From: Myxococcales bacterium
GTDB taxonomy: Bacteria; Myxococcota_A; Bradymonadia; REDH01
Reading direction: 5' to 3'
NCBI GenBank assembly: GCA_020633625.1
Contig: JACKDJ010000006.1
Span: 124,001 to 188,000 of the forward strand
Length of the DNA: 64,000 nucleotides
Positions within the stretch are counted from its first letter, which is position 1. Each line of letters begins with the position of its first letter. A program made the position numbers and the translations under genes. The notes beneath the pieces are model-generated. The model was not told where the DNA came from. It ran no database searches and saw only the letters and a program-made list of their open reading frames with translations. Shown piece by piece: positions 47,810 to 57,151 of this stretch.

Positions 47810-49354
47810 ATGTTTGCCAGTACCACCGCGGCCTCGCTCATCGGCGTCGACGCGGTCCCTGTTTCGGTCGAGGTCGATCTCGGCCCGGGTCTTCAGTCGT
47901 TCAATGTGGTCGGCCTGCCCGACGGCGCCGTGCGCGAGGCCCGGGTGCGCGTCAAGTCCGCCATCGTAAACGCCGGACTGCAGTGGCCGATGCGGCGCGT
48001 GTCGCTGAACCTGGCGCCGGCAGACATTCGGAAGGACGGGTCGGCGTTCGACCTCCCCATCGCGATCGCGCTGCTCGCAGCGACCGAGCAGCTCGACGAG
48101 GCGTCGCGAACGCGGATCGGTCGGTTCATGCTCGCCGGAGAGCTCTCGCTCGACGGCGAGGTGCGCCCGGTCCGTGGCGCTCTGTCGATCGCGATCGCGG
48201 CGCGGGACGCCGGGCTCGCCGGCGTCGTCGTCCCGCGAGCAAACGCGGCGGAGGCGAGTCTGGTCGCGGGCCTCGACGTCGTCGCGGTCGAACACCTGAC
48301 AGAGGCGCTCGCGTTCGCGCGCGGGCGGGCCGACGAGCTGCGGGTCGCTCGGCGCACCCCCGAGGAGCTGGTGAGTGACCTGCCGAGCCCGTTCGACATG
48401 GCCGACGTGCGCGGCCAGGAGCAGGCGAAGCGGGCGCTCGAGGTGGCGGCAGCCGGTGGGCACAACGTCCTGCTCGTCGGCCCCCCGGGGTCGGGGAAGA
48501 CGATGCTGTCGAAGCGGCTGGTCACGATTCTGCCGACGATGTCGTTCGACGAGGCCCTCGAGACGACGCGTGTGCACTCGGTCGCGGGCCTCGGCCAGGC
48601 CGCGGGCCTCGTCGCACATCGTCCATTCCGTGCGCCACATCACACGATCTCCGAGGTGGGGCTCGTGGGGGGTGGGTCCGGCCTCCCGCGGCCGGGCGAG
48701 GTCTCGCTCGCACACAACGGCGTGCTGTTTCTCGACGAGCTCCCCGAGTTTCGTCGCAGCGTCCTCGAGGTTCTGCGCCAGCCGCTCGAGGACGGATACG
48801 TGACGGTCACGCGGAGCCTCGTCTCGGTCCGATACCCAGCAAACGTCATGCTCGTCGCCTCGATGAATCCCTGTCCGTGCGGGTTCGCGGGCGACCGCCA
48901 CCGGCAGTGCACGGATCCACCTCAGGCGGTGGCACAGTACCGGAACCGGATCAGCGGTCCGCTGCTCGACCGGATCGACCTGCACGTCGATGTCGCGGCT
49001 GTGCGGTACGACGAGCTCCGCGGCGTGGAGCCCGGTGAGCCGAGTCGCGCGATCCGCGAGCGAGTCGAGACGGCGCGGGTGCGGCAGCGCGCCCGGCTCG
49101 AGGAGCGCGGCATGAACTGCAACGCGGAGATGGGGGCTCGGGAGATCCGAGACCTCTGTCCGGTCGACGCCGCCGGCCACGCGCTGCTCGAACGGGTCGT
49201 CGACAAGCTCGGGATGAGCGCGCGCGCCTACGCCCGCATCCTGAAGGTCGCCCGCACCATCGCCGACCTCGACGCGAGCGAGTCGCTAGAGGTGCGACAC
49301 GTCGCAGAGGCGATACAGTACCGGAAGCTGGACCGTCGGCCGGAGGGCCTGTGA
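47810..49354 (+). CDS. comM: ComM/YifB-family Mg-chelatase-like AAA+ ATPase
   Basis: 514 residues from ATG 47810, with GGAG upstream. YifB/ComM proteins are hexameric helicases that promote branch migration during natural transformation. Order: N-terminal Lon-like domain (ASLIGVDAVPVSVEVDLGPG, VVGLPDGAVREARVRVKSA, LNLAPADIRKDGSAFDLPIA); AAA+ domain with Walker A GPPGSGKTMLSKRL, FRAPHHTISEVGLVGGG, Walker B GVLFLDELPEF and sensor ASMNPCPCGF (CPCG motif), then the C-terminal SARAYARILKVARTIADLD. Intact. A 340-base fragment of it is present at 37.9 kb. Confidence 0.95.
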   Translation: MFASTTAASLIGVDAVPVSVEVDLGPGLQSFNVVGLPDGAVREARVRVKSAIVNAGLQWPMRRVSLNLAPADIRKDGSAFDLPIAIALLAATEQLDEASRTRIGRFMLAGELSLDGEVRPVRGALSIAIAARDAGLAGVVVPRANAAEASLVAGLDVVAVEHLTEALAFARGRADELRVARRTPEELVSDLPSPFDMADVRGQEQAKRALEVAAAGGHNVLLVGPPGSGKTMLSKRLVTILPTMSFDEALETTRVHSVAGLGQAAGLVAHRPFRAPHHTISEVGLVGGGSGLPRPGEVSLAHNGVLFLDELPEFRRSVLEVLRQPLEDGYVTVTRSLVSVRYPANVMLVASMNPCPCGFAGDRHRQCTDPPQAVAQYRNRISGPLLDRIDLHVDVAAVRYDELRGVEPGEPSRAIRERVETARVRQRARLEERGMNCNAEMGAREIRDLCPVDAAGHALLERVVDKLGMSARAYARILKVARTIADLDASESLEVRHVAEAIQYRKLDRRPEGL

Positions 49355-49623
49355 GCCGCGGGGCCGAGACGTCGGGGAGCACCGACCGGGTGCTGTTGGC
49401 CACAATAGGACGGGACGGCGCCGCGCCGCGCGAGTGTGGGTGCCCGGTCTGCCGCCTGGTCGCCGCCGAAGCGCGCCGGAGCACGCGAGGTCAGGTGCGC
49501 CACGTGTTGTTCATCGAGACGAGCCGCGCGGTCGCGGACGAGCTCTTTCGGGCCGTCGAGGCGTCGTGGCAGCCGCGCTCGCGCGTCGGCCGCGGTGCCC
49601 GCTCGGAGAGAGGTCTCTCGTGA
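49351..49623 (+). CDS. small protein with a CxCxxC motif, unknown
   Basis: 90 residues from GTG 49351, overlapping the comM stop (GTGA), and itself overlapped by the next gene (GTGA at 49620). It contains ECGCPVCRLVAAEARR, a possible metal- or redox-active Cys cluster, then VRHVLFIETSRAVADELFRA. Codon third positions are GC-rich as in real genes. Not recognised. The overlaps suggest one transcript with comM and the metallopeptidase. Confidence 0.55.
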   Translation: MSRGAETSGSTDRVLLATIGRDGAAPRECGCPVCRLVAAEARRSTRGQVRHVLFIETSRAVADELFRAVEASWQPRSRVGRGARSERGLS

Positions 49624-50408
49624 GCGGCTGCTGCTGCGTGTTGGTTGCGCTCGCCACGCTCGTGGCGACGACGACGGCGGGCTGTGTGTCGGTCGTGTCG
49701 ACGTCGAGCGACGCCATCGCGGCGCAGGCGGAGCCGCCGATGTCGGCTCGAGTGCGCGAGATGCTGGAGTCAACCGAGCGGACTCCCGCATCGCAAGCCG
49801 GCGACTGGGTAGCAGCCCTCACGGGCGAGGTCGGCGACGCGCTCGCGTGGGCGTCTGGCGAGCTCGAACACACGGTGAGCGTCCCGGCGCCGCCGGTTAG
49901 TTTGTATGTCGGCACGTGCGCCGGTGGCAGTCACTACACGCCAGAGACGCGGCAGGTGTCGCACTGCTACGACCAGCTCGAGCGGATCGACACGCGCCTG
50001 GCGACACGGTTCGCCTGGACGCCGGAGGTTCGCGCGCGGATCGCCCTCGACGCCTGGCGCTGGAGCCTCCTGCACGAACTGGCGCACGCAGTGCTCGACG
50101 CGCGGGCGTTCCCGGTGCTGGCCGAGGGTGAGGCCGCGGCCGACGCCGTCGCCACGCTCGCGGCCATCGAGATCGGCGACGTGGCCGCGGCGAGGGGCGC
50201 GGCGACGTACTTCCTGGCGGCCAGCAGCGAGCCGAGCGCGGGTCCGGATGCGCACATGGAGCCCGCCCGCCGAGCGGCGCTGATCGCGTGCTTGTTGGTC
50301 GGCGCGGGGGAGCTGCGGCCGGAGTCCGCGGTCGCGCTGAGGCTCGATGTCGCGCGATGCAGTGCGGAGTATGCGACGGCGGCGGAGGTGTGGGAGCGGA
50401 CGCGCTGA
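49620..50408 (+). CDS. putative zinc metallopeptidase lipoprotein (DUF4344-like)
   Basis: 262 residues. The signal sequence ends in ATTTAGC (lipobox), so it is a lipoprotein. The HExxH site is in WSLLHELAHAVLDARAFP, followed by AEGEAAADAVATLAAI, where the Glu/Asp-rich helix would supply the third ligand, as in DUF4344 putative metallopeptidases. SHYTPETRQVSHCYDQLERI precedes it and is also typical. Substrate unknown. Coupled to the small CxCxxC gene. Confidence 0.75.
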   Translation: MSGCCCVLVALATLVATTTAGCVSVVSTSSDAIAAQAEPPMSARVREMLESTERTPASQAGDWVAALTGEVGDALAWASGELEHTVSVPAPPVSLYVGTCAGGSHYTPETRQVSHCYDQLERIDTRLATRFAWTPEVRARIALDAWRWSLLHELAHAVLDARAFPVLAEGEAAADAVATLAAIEIGDVAAARGAATYFLAASSEPSAGPDAHMEPARRAALIACLLVGAGELRPESAVALRLDVARCSAEYATAAEVWERTR

Positions 50409-50725
50409 CGGAGTCCCAGCCGACCGCACCAGTCCCGGTCCCGCGCGGCGAGGGCACGCCACGAGGGCGTGCGCTCCCGACGTTCACCTCGCACCGGCCG
50501 CCGCGTGAAACACACGCCGGGCCGAGACCACACGACGCGGAGCCGTCGCGTTTGGCTGGCGGCGCGTCGGACAGAGGAGGCGCGGCGCCCGTCGGATGAC
50601 GCGTACTCCACCGTTGAGGCAGGCGTACTCCGCGTCTCGATGTTCGAGAACACCGCCAGACCGGCCGCTTGACTCGACCGACTCGACCTCTCATCGTCAA
50701 CCAATCACTTCGCGAGGAGGACAGG
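50409..50725. other. gap of 317 bases without a gene
   Basis: No supported coding frame on either strand. Only the Shine-Dalgarno GAGGAGG (50714-50720) of the next gene is clear. Confidence 0.5.
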
Positions 50726-52429
50726 ATGACTCGAGGCAAACGACTACCCGCTTCCGTTGTGAACGGTGCTCGGCCAGCGATGCTCAACACCGTGGTGGCC
50801 GTGTTCATCGTCGGACTCGCGGGGTGCTTCGGCGGCGCGTCGGCGCCGTTCGTATTCGGATTCGCGGGGTGCTCCGGCGATTCGTCGGCGGCGGAAGCCG
50901 ACTACACCGACGCCGGAGATCTCCGGGCGGACAGCGGCCGCTCCGGGACGGATTGTGGCTCCGGCGACTGCGGCGGCGGCGCCTCGAGGCGAGTCCGGTG
51001 CGACATCGATCGCGATTGCTACCCATACCGCTGCCCCGGCACCGCCGACGAGGATCAGGGACCGTACTGCCAGTCCACGTGCCGAAGTAATGCAGACTGT
51101 TGGTCGCAGTTTGTCTGTCGAGCCGGTTCCTGTGTCCTGCCGGTCCAGCCCCCGGTCCGGATCCGCGAGTGCAGTGAATCTCCGGTAGATGCGCCACCGT
51201 TCACCGACGCCTCGTTCTGGGGTTCGTATCCAACCACCGTCGACGCCGTTCAGGGGCGTCTCTCTCGCGCCTGCGTCTCGCACCAAGACTGCCTCTTCGT
51301 CGAACCTGGTGTGCGGGCATCGCCGGCCCACTTCTGCGACGATGGGCTCTGCGTCCCACTAGCCGAGTTGACCGGCCGGTGTGCGCTCGGCAGGGGCTCG
51401 GTGTGCAATTCGACCGAAGCGGACTCAGGGGAGCTGTTCTGCGATCTGGACCATCTCGAGTGCGCGATCGGCTGCCAGGCGCAGACCGATTGTTGCGGCA
51501 TCGGCGTCTGCGCGGGGGTCACGACGTGCAACGGGCGCGTTGACTTCCGCTGCGTCGAGCAGACGTGCGACGACTGCGAGGGAGAGTGCCGGCAGACCGC
51601 CTTCGGGCCGATCTGTGTCGACTCGTCCACCACCGCCGAGGGGCAGCCCTGTAGCCGGGATCCGATGGACTGGGCGCTCTTCCCGAATAGTCAGTGCGGC
51701 CCCTGCCTCACGTGTTCGAGAGGCGTGTGCTCTCGGAGCTGTGAGGCTCCGCTGACGGACGGGGAAGTCTGCGTCGACGTCCGCGAAGACGCAGCCGGCG
51801 ACGGCGTGCGTGCCATCGCGTGCGAGCTCGGCGACGAGTGCCCAAGCGGCACGCGCTGTTCGAAGGAGGCGAACGGCGATGCGTGTGTGCCGTTCTCGGG
51901 CCAGCCGCTGGGGAGTGGAGATTTCTGCGACCCGCGCGAAGACGACTGCGACGAGGGCCTGATCTGTTCGGCGTTCACATCCACTTGCACGCGGGCGTGC
52001 TCCACCGACCTGGAGTGCGGCGGTGACGAGGCTTGCGCGCTACAACCCTACTCGCCGATAGGCGCTTGCGAGGTGGCCTGCGACGTCGCCGACACGGTCA
52101 GTGGCTGTCCGGTCGGTCACTGCCAGGAGATCCCCTGGAGCACTCCGGCAGAGGTTTGTGTGTCTGAGGTCCCGTTGCCCGAGTGGGAGTGCGGAAGCGA
52201 CTGGAACGTTTGTCCTCTGGGGACCGTGTGCATGGACATCTGGGAGTGGGAACCGATCGACCTCGATCGGCCTCCGTCTGGTCCAGAACGTTGGCGCTGC
52301 GTCACGGAGTGTGGGGATGACGTCGAATGCGGCGCCGGAGGCCGGTGCAGCGTCAGCATCGGTCCAGATCTCAACTCCCGTGGCAAGTACTGCGAGTACG
52401 CGGAGACCTCCGCTGACCAGTGCCCGTAG
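50726..52429 (+). CDS. Cys-rich lipoprotein with Myxococcota-type disulfide repeats
   Basis: 567 residues from ATG 50726 behind GAGGAGG. Signal sequence TVVAVFIVGLAGC (lipobox GLAGC). The mature protein has dozens of Cys in units such as CDIDRDCYPYRCPG, CRSNADCWSQFVCRAGSC and CSTDLECGGDEACALQ, the loosely EGF-like 'CxxDxxC' repeats common in surface lipoproteins of this group. Such proteins are extracellular and disulfide-bonded; specific role unknown. Confidence 0.8.
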   Translation: MTRGKRLPASVVNGARPAMLNTVVAVFIVGLAGCFGGASAPFVFGFAGCSGDSSAAEADYTDAGDLRADSGRSGTDCGSGDCGGGASRRVRCDIDRDCYPYRCPGTADEDQGPYCQSTCRSNADCWSQFVCRAGSCVLPVQPPVRIRECSESPVDAPPFTDASFWGSYPTTVDAVQGRLSRACVSHQDCLFVEPGVRASPAHFCDDGLCVPLAELTGRCALGRGSVCNSTEADSGELFCDLDHLECAIGCQAQTDCCGIGVCAGVTTCNGRVDFRCVEQTCDDCEGECRQTAFGPICVDSSTTAEGQPCSRDPMDWALFPNSQCGPCLTCSRGVCSRSCEAPLTDGEVCVDVREDAAGDGVRAIACELGDECPSGTRCSKEANGDACVPFSGQPLGSGDFCDPREDDCDEGLICSAFTSTCTRACSTDLECGGDEACALQPYSPIGACEVACDVADTVSGCPVGHCQEIPWSTPAEVCVSEVPLPEWECGSDWNVCPLGTVCMDIWEWEPIDLDRPPSGPERWRCVTECGDDVECGAGGRCSVSIGPDLNSRGKYCEYAETSADQCP

Positions 52430-52474
52430 AGCCACGCGTCGCGAGCCGCCCGGGCGACGCCCGATCCCTCCCGG

Positions 52475-52948
52475 TCAGCGCCGCTCTCTCGCCGTCTCCT
52501 CGAGCAGCGGTAGGACTGCGAGGTCCTTTGGGCGGCCGCACGCCCGCTTGATCGCGATGAGCGCGTCGAGCGACGCGGTCTGGACGACGAGGTCGTCGGC
52601 GAGTCGGAGCGTGTCGGCCGATGAGGCGAGGTCCGAGTAGGACAGGTCCGGGGCTACGTGGCCGAGGAGGTCGAGCCTCCCGAACCGCGTTCGAAGGAGC
52701 TTGTGGCCGCGCGAGGTCAGGTGGGATCGGTTTGGGCGCAGGTCGGGGCGCTCGCGGAACACGGCCTCGAGCGAGTCAAGGGCCGGCTGCAGCCGACTGA
52801 CGTTGTCGTCGTCCAGCGCGTAGAGCACGTCGACGTCGGCCGTAGTGACCGGCGCGCCCTGCAACCGCGCCGCGACGCCTCCCACCAGGACGAACCGGAT
52901 CTCGTGCTCGACGAGAACGCGGAGCAGCTCCGCCGGCGCGAACGTCAC
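52475..52948 (-). CDS. MNT-type minimal nucleotidyltransferase
   Basis: 157 residues from GTG 52948. Nucleotidyltransferase fold: RFVLVGGVAARLQGAPVTTA, then DVDVLYALDDDN (GG and DxD motifs), and YSDLASSADTLRLADDLVVQ with LDALIAIKRACGRPKD at the end. Such MNT or AbiEii-like enzymes act in toxin-antitoxin systems or on tRNA. The small upstream gene overlaps it as GTGA. Which side would be toxic is not evident. Confidence 0.85.
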   Translation of the reverse strand: MTFAPAELLRVLVEHEIRFVLVGGVAARLQGAPVTTADVDVLYALDDDNVSRLQPALDSLEAVFRERPDLRPNRSHLTSRGHKLLRTRFGRLDLLGHVAPDLSYSDLASSADTLRLADDLVVQTASLDALIAIKRACGRPKDLAVLPLLEETARERR

Positions 52949-53133
52949 CGCGCGGGTCGCAGCGCATCGAGCGCAGCGACCTCTTGGGTCAGCGCCGCGA
53001 GCCGCTCGGCCGGCGTCCGAGCGAGCTCCTCGCGGATGAGCGAGAGGTCTACACCCGACGCGGAGTAGGTCGTTCGGCCGTCGGCGCGGCGCGGGCCATC
53101 GAGGTGGGCGTCGGGGTGATCGGGACGCGTCAT
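52945..53133 (-). CDS. small partner of the nucleotidyltransferase
   Basis: 62 residues from ATG 53133: MTRPDHPDAHLDGPRRADGR, SGVDLSLIREELARTPAERL, AALTQEVAALDALRP. The polar N-terminus and helical C-terminus look like a small antitoxin-like or adaptor protein. The stop overlaps the next start by four bases. It is known in this lineage that MNT proteins come with a small helical partner; function here is an inference. Confidence 0.6.
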   Translation of the reverse strand: MTRPDHPDAHLDGPRRADGRTTYSASGVDLSLIREELARTPAERLAALTQEVAALDALRPAR

Positions 53134-53270
53134 GGCACGACAGTAGCGCCGAATCGACGGGAATGCACGACGGGGCGCGCGCCGCGGTGACTGCCGCGGC
53201 GCTGAATGGGGCTGGCGTGGGAGTCGCACGCGCGCTAGGAGAGAGCGCCCCACTCTCGCGCGAGTCGTAC

Positions 53271-55055
53271 ATGAGACCCCTGACCTCTCTCGGCGGTGCC
53301 ACGCTCGTCGTCGCCGTCGCGGTGACCGCTGCCGGCTGCGGCGGCGACGACCCTTTCTACTACGGCACGGTCGACGGTGGTGACGTCGGTGGCGCCGACG
53401 GCAACACGGACGCCGTGGTGGACACGAACGTCGACGCGGGGCCGATCTGCACCACGAGCGCGGACTGCGCGGGCGGCGAGACCTGCCTCGCGGGCGCGTG
53501 CCTCCCGGCCTGCGCGACCAGTGATGACTGCGCGGCGCCTCTGCCCGTCTGCGAGCAGGCGCTCGGGGTCTGCGTCGAGTGTCTCGTCGCGGACGACTGC
53601 GGCGCGGGCGAGGACTGCCTCGGCTCGGTGTGCGTCGCCGTCTGCGCGACGGGCGACGACTGCGCGGAGGGTGAGGACTGCGTCGAGGGCATCTGCGTCC
53701 CCGGCCAGGTCTGCGACCCGGGCACCGCGCGCTGCGCCGACGACTCGACGCTCCTGACGTGCGCCGATGACGGCCTGTCCGAGGCCGAGTTCACGTGCCG
53801 CGAAGGTGACGTCTGTGTCGGTGGCGAAGGCCTGTCGTCTTGCCAACCGGTCGGCGGGTGCACGTTCGGGACGTCGGGGTGTCTGGACGCGACGACCGCG
53901 TGGTCGTGCCCCGACGGCACGGACCGCGTGGACGTGTCGTGCGCGCCCGGCGTCTGCGTCGACGGGGTGTGCGTCTCCGAAGGTGATCCGGCGTGCCTCG
54001 AGGCCGAGACCGGGTTCGTCGAGCTCGGCCCCGTCGGCGTGGGGGATTTCGCGGATTCGCAGGTGTTCGTCTTCTCGTGCGACACGCCGACGCCGGTGAT
54101 CGAGGCGATCTCGTTCACCGAAGCCGTCGCGTTTCGTACGACGCTGACCGGCCTGCCGCGGTCGGTCGACGGTGAGCTCGCGATCCCCATCCGGTTCCAG
54201 CCGCCCGGTGCGGGTGAGTTCTCGGACACGATGCGGATCGACGTTCGGGGTAGCGACTCCGTGTTCGTCGAGGTCTTCGGTGTCGCCGAGGGCGGCGGTG
54301 GCTGCCCGACGGCCGTCGCCGGGTGCCGCCGTTCGGGCTCGACGGGCGCGTTCGCGGCGTCGACGACGGTGGATGTCGGTGAGACGGTCGAGTGCTCGGG
54401 CACCTCGAGCTTCGGCGACGTCCCGATCGCCGGGTACGACTGGTCGCTGGCGCGGACGCCGGAGGCTTCGGACGCGGCGATGTCTCCGGCGAGCGGAACG
54501 ACCAGCCGCTTCACGCCAGACCGCGTAGGAAACTACGGCATCGCACTCTCCGTCACTGACTCGAATGGCACGCCAGGTTGTAACACCGGGTCGGCGACGG
54601 TCACCGCGCTCTCCCCGGGTTCCGACTCGGAGCTCCGGATCGAGCTGACATGGTCCGATCCGATCGACCTCGACCTGCACGTTCGGACGTCGGACTCTGT
54701 AGAGTGGCAGGACGACTTCGACTGTTACTACGCGAACCCGTTGCCGGACTGGGGCGCGGTCGACGTGACGACCGACGACCCGTACTGGGGTGGCGACGTC
54801 ACGGACGGGTCGGGGCCCGAGTTGGTCATGGTCCCCGTTCCCGCCGACGACACCTACGAGATCGGCGTGCTGATGTACCAGACCGCGACGGTAAGCACGA
54901 CTGCGACCGTGCGCGTGCTCCAGGGGGACAGCACGCTGCGGACCTCGACACTTGTGCTCGACCCCGGCGAGTTCTGGGTCCCGATGCGCGTGCGCGTCTC
55001 TGGTGGCGTCGCGAGCACGACGCTCGATGGGACAGTGACCGTCGGGATCCCGTAG
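53271..55055 (+). CDS. multidomain Cys-rich surface lipoprotein with PKD-like and DUF2135-like parts
   Basis: 594 residues from ATG 53271. Lipobox VTAAGC at the N-terminus. Residues about 60-270: Cys repeats (CTTSADCAGGETCLAGACLP and similar). Then an ASPM/SPD-2-like beta domain (FVELGPVGVGDFADSQVFVF), a PKD-like domain (SGTSSFGDVPIAGYDWSLAR) and a C-terminal LRIELTWSDPIDLDLHVRTS with DCYYANPLPDWGAVD, the LDLH motif of a DUF2135/YfaP-like domain. Extracellular, calcium or ligand binding is possible. Followed at 12 bases by the next lipoprotein. Confidence 0.82.
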   Translation: MRPLTSLGGATLVVAVAVTAAGCGGDDPFYYGTVDGGDVGGADGNTDAVVDTNVDAGPICTTSADCAGGETCLAGACLPACATSDDCAAPLPVCEQALGVCVECLVADDCGAGEDCLGSVCVAVCATGDDCAEGEDCVEGICVPGQVCDPGTARCADDSTLLTCADDGLSEAEFTCREGDVCVGGEGLSSCQPVGGCTFGTSGCLDATTAWSCPDGTDRVDVSCAPGVCVDGVCVSEGDPACLEAETGFVELGPVGVGDFADSQVFVFSCDTPTPVIEAISFTEAVAFRTTLTGLPRSVDGELAIPIRFQPPGAGEFSDTMRIDVRGSDSVFVEVFGVAEGGGGCPTAVAGCRRSGSTGAFAASTTVDVGETVECSGTSSFGDVPIAGYDWSLARTPEASDAAMSPASGTTSRFTPDRVGNYGIALSVTDSNGTPGCNTGSATVTALSPGSDSELRIELTWSDPIDLDLHVRTSDSVEWQDDFDCYYANPLPDWGAVDVTTDDPYWGGDVTDGSGPELVMVPVPADDTYEIGVLMYQTATVSTTATVRVLQGDSTLRTSTLVLDPGEFWVPMRVRVSGGVASTTLDGTVTVGIP

Positions 55056-55066
55056 AGGAGCATCCG

Positions 55067-57151
55067 ATGTCGCCAGTCGGGACCCGTCCGCCGCGCCAAG
55101 CCTCCGGGGGCCAGCAGCGCGGCGAGCCGTTGGAAGGTTCGTGGTCGGCGCCCCGGTGCCCGCGCCGGACCGCGGCCGCGCTGCTCGCAGCGACCGCTGC
55201 GCTCGCCGGGTGCTCGACCGATCCAAAGGGCAGTGACGCCGGGGTGTGCGAGGGCGCGGACTGCACGCCCGACGGTAGTGGCGCCGACGCGGACGGCGTG
55301 GACGCGGCGCCGCCGACGTGCGCCGCCGCGGTGACGTGGACGGAGGGCACGCCCGCGTTCCGTGAGGTCACCGAGGAATGGGGCTTGGCCGGCGTCGAGG
55401 GGACGCGGCTCGCGGCCGGCGACGTCGACGGGGACGGCTGGGTCGACCTCCTCGTTCGTCGCGGCGGCTCAACGTACAACGACTACGCCGGCGGCACGCG
55501 AAACTCGTGGTTGCTGTCCAACGACCACGGTCGCTTCGTCGACGTGACGCACGACTCGGGGCTGGACGACCGCCGGGCGTTCACCGCCGACGCAGGTCGA
55601 CCGTTCGAGGTCGTCGCGTTTGGCGACGTCGACAACGACGGTGACCTCGACGTCTATACCGGCGTCGACACATACAACCCGGTCGCCGTGTTTGGCGAGA
55701 CGTCGGAGCTGATGCTGAACAACGGCGAGGGCGTGTTCTCGTTCGCGTCGTCGACGAGCGCGCTGCGGCGCGCGGGGGCCGTCGACGTGCCAGGTGGCGC
55801 GTCGTTCGTCGACTTCGACCGTGACGGTGTGCTCGATCTCTGGGTCCCCCAGCACGACTACACCCCGACAGGCGGCGGCATCGTGTTTGCTCAGGACCGG
55901 CTCTATCGAGGCCGCGGCGACGGGACGTTCGAAGACGTCACCGACGCGATCGGGCTAACGACCGCCGATTGGGACTCGCGCGACGACCTCGACGCGGGCC
56001 TGGCGCACTCGCGCGCGTGGAGCGCGACGGCTTGCGACCTCAACGGTGACGGGATCACGGAGCTGCTCGCCGCGTCGTATGGGCGCGCGCCCAATCATCT
56101 GTGGCAGGGGCGGGAGACGGGCGGCGCGTTCACGTTCATGAACCGCAGCGTCGCGTCGGGATACGCCTACGACAACGACCAGAGCTGGGACGACAACCAG
56201 TTCGCTCGCTGCTACTGTCAGGCGAACCCAGACGCTGAGGACTGCGCGGGGATCGGCGATCCGCAGGTCGTCTGCAGCACCGACAACTGGCGGCACGCCG
56301 AGGACCGCCGCCCGTACCGACTCGGCGGAAACAGCGGCGCGACGGTGTGCGCGGACCTCGACAACGACGGCGACTTCGACCTGCTCACGACCGAGATCAA
56401 GCACTGGTGGGCCGGGCGCGGGGCCGACGGCTCCGATCTGCTGTTCAACGTCGGTGAGCCCGACGTCCGCTTCGACCGCAGCGTGGCACGCGAGGTCCGC
56501 GGGTTCGTCGTGCGCCACCCGACGAGCCCGACCTGGGACGAGGGGCACATGACGGCGGCGGCGCTCGACTTCGACAACGACGGCTGGCCCGACTTCTATG
56601 TCGGCGGGTCCGACTACGCCGGCAACTACGGGCTCCTCTACCACCAGGCCGAGCCCGGGTTCTGGGAAGAGGTCCCGGTCGAGGACGGGATCGACCACAA
56701 CCGAAGCCATGGCGTGGTCGTCGCAGACTTCGACCACGACGGCGACCTCGACGTGATCGTTGGGCACTCACGCGCGCGCTGCGACGCGACGCTGCCGAAC
56801 GACTGCTACCCGACCTCGCAGATCCGGGCGTTCGAGAACGTGATCGGGCAGGACGGGAACTGGCTGCAGCTCGCGCTCGTCGGGGGTCCGGGCTCGAACC
56901 GGGCCGCCATCGGCGCGCGCGTCACGGTGCGCGCCGGCGACGTGACGCAGACGCAGGAGGTCGGCGGCGGCTACGGGCACTTCGGCGCCCAGAACGACAC
57001 GACGCTGCACTTCGGGCTGGGCGCGGCCTGCGAGGCCGAAGTGAGCATCCGCTGGCCCGACGCCTCGCTCACGGTTCAGCAGGTCTCGCTGGTCGGCGGG
57101 CATCGCTATCGCGTGACTCAGGGCGAGTTGCCTGTCGTGGTCGACCCTTGA
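55067..57151 (+). CDS. FG-GAP/VCBS and ASPIC/UnbV-type lipoprotein (CRTAC1-like)
   Basis: 694 residues from ATG 55067, with GAGGAG upstream. Lipobox AALAGC. The beta-propeller repeats carry calcium-binding DxDxDG loops: AAGDVDGDGWVDLLV, FGDVDNDGDLDVYTG, ALDFDNDGWPDFYVGG and DFDHDGDLDVIVGH. The C-terminal LQLALVGGPGSNRAAIGARV to EVSIRWPDASLTV is the ASPIC/UnbV domain. Such proteins are extracellular and may bind glycans or matrix. TTGA overlap with the MATE gene. Confidence 0.88.
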   Translation: MSPVGTRPPRQASGGQQRGEPLEGSWSAPRCPRRTAAALLAATAALAGCSTDPKGSDAGVCEGADCTPDGSGADADGVDAAPPTCAAAVTWTEGTPAFREVTEEWGLAGVEGTRLAAGDVDGDGWVDLLVRRGGSTYNDYAGGTRNSWLLSNDHGRFVDVTHDSGLDDRRAFTADAGRPFEVVAFGDVDNDGDLDVYTGVDTYNPVAVFGETSELMLNNGEGVFSFASSTSALRRAGAVDVPGGASFVDFDRDGVLDLWVPQHDYTPTGGGIVFAQDRLYRGRGDGTFEDVTDAIGLTTADWDSRDDLDAGLAHSRAWSATACDLNGDGITELLAASYGRAPNHLWQGRETGGAFTFMNRSVASGYAYDNDQSWDDNQFARCYCQANPDAEDCAGIGDPQVVCSTDNWRHAEDRRPYRLGGNSGATVCADLDNDGDFDLLTTEIKHWWAGRGADGSDLLFNVGEPDVRFDRSVAREVRGFVVRHPTSPTWDEGHMTAAALDFDNDGWPDFYVGGSDYAGNYGLLYHQAEPGFWEEVPVEDGIDHNRSHGVVVADFDHDGDLDVIVGHSRARCDATLPNDCYPTSQIRAFENVIGQDGNWLQLALVGGPGSNRAAIGARVTVRAGDVTQTQEVGGGYGHFGAQNDTTLHFGLGAACEAEVSIRWPDASLTVQQVSLVGGHRYRVTQGELPVVVDP

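Noticed and set aside
47509..47841. 110-codon minus-strand frame before comM
   Set aside because: No domain, Arg/Ala/Pro-rich, and it crosses the comM start; more likely spacer.
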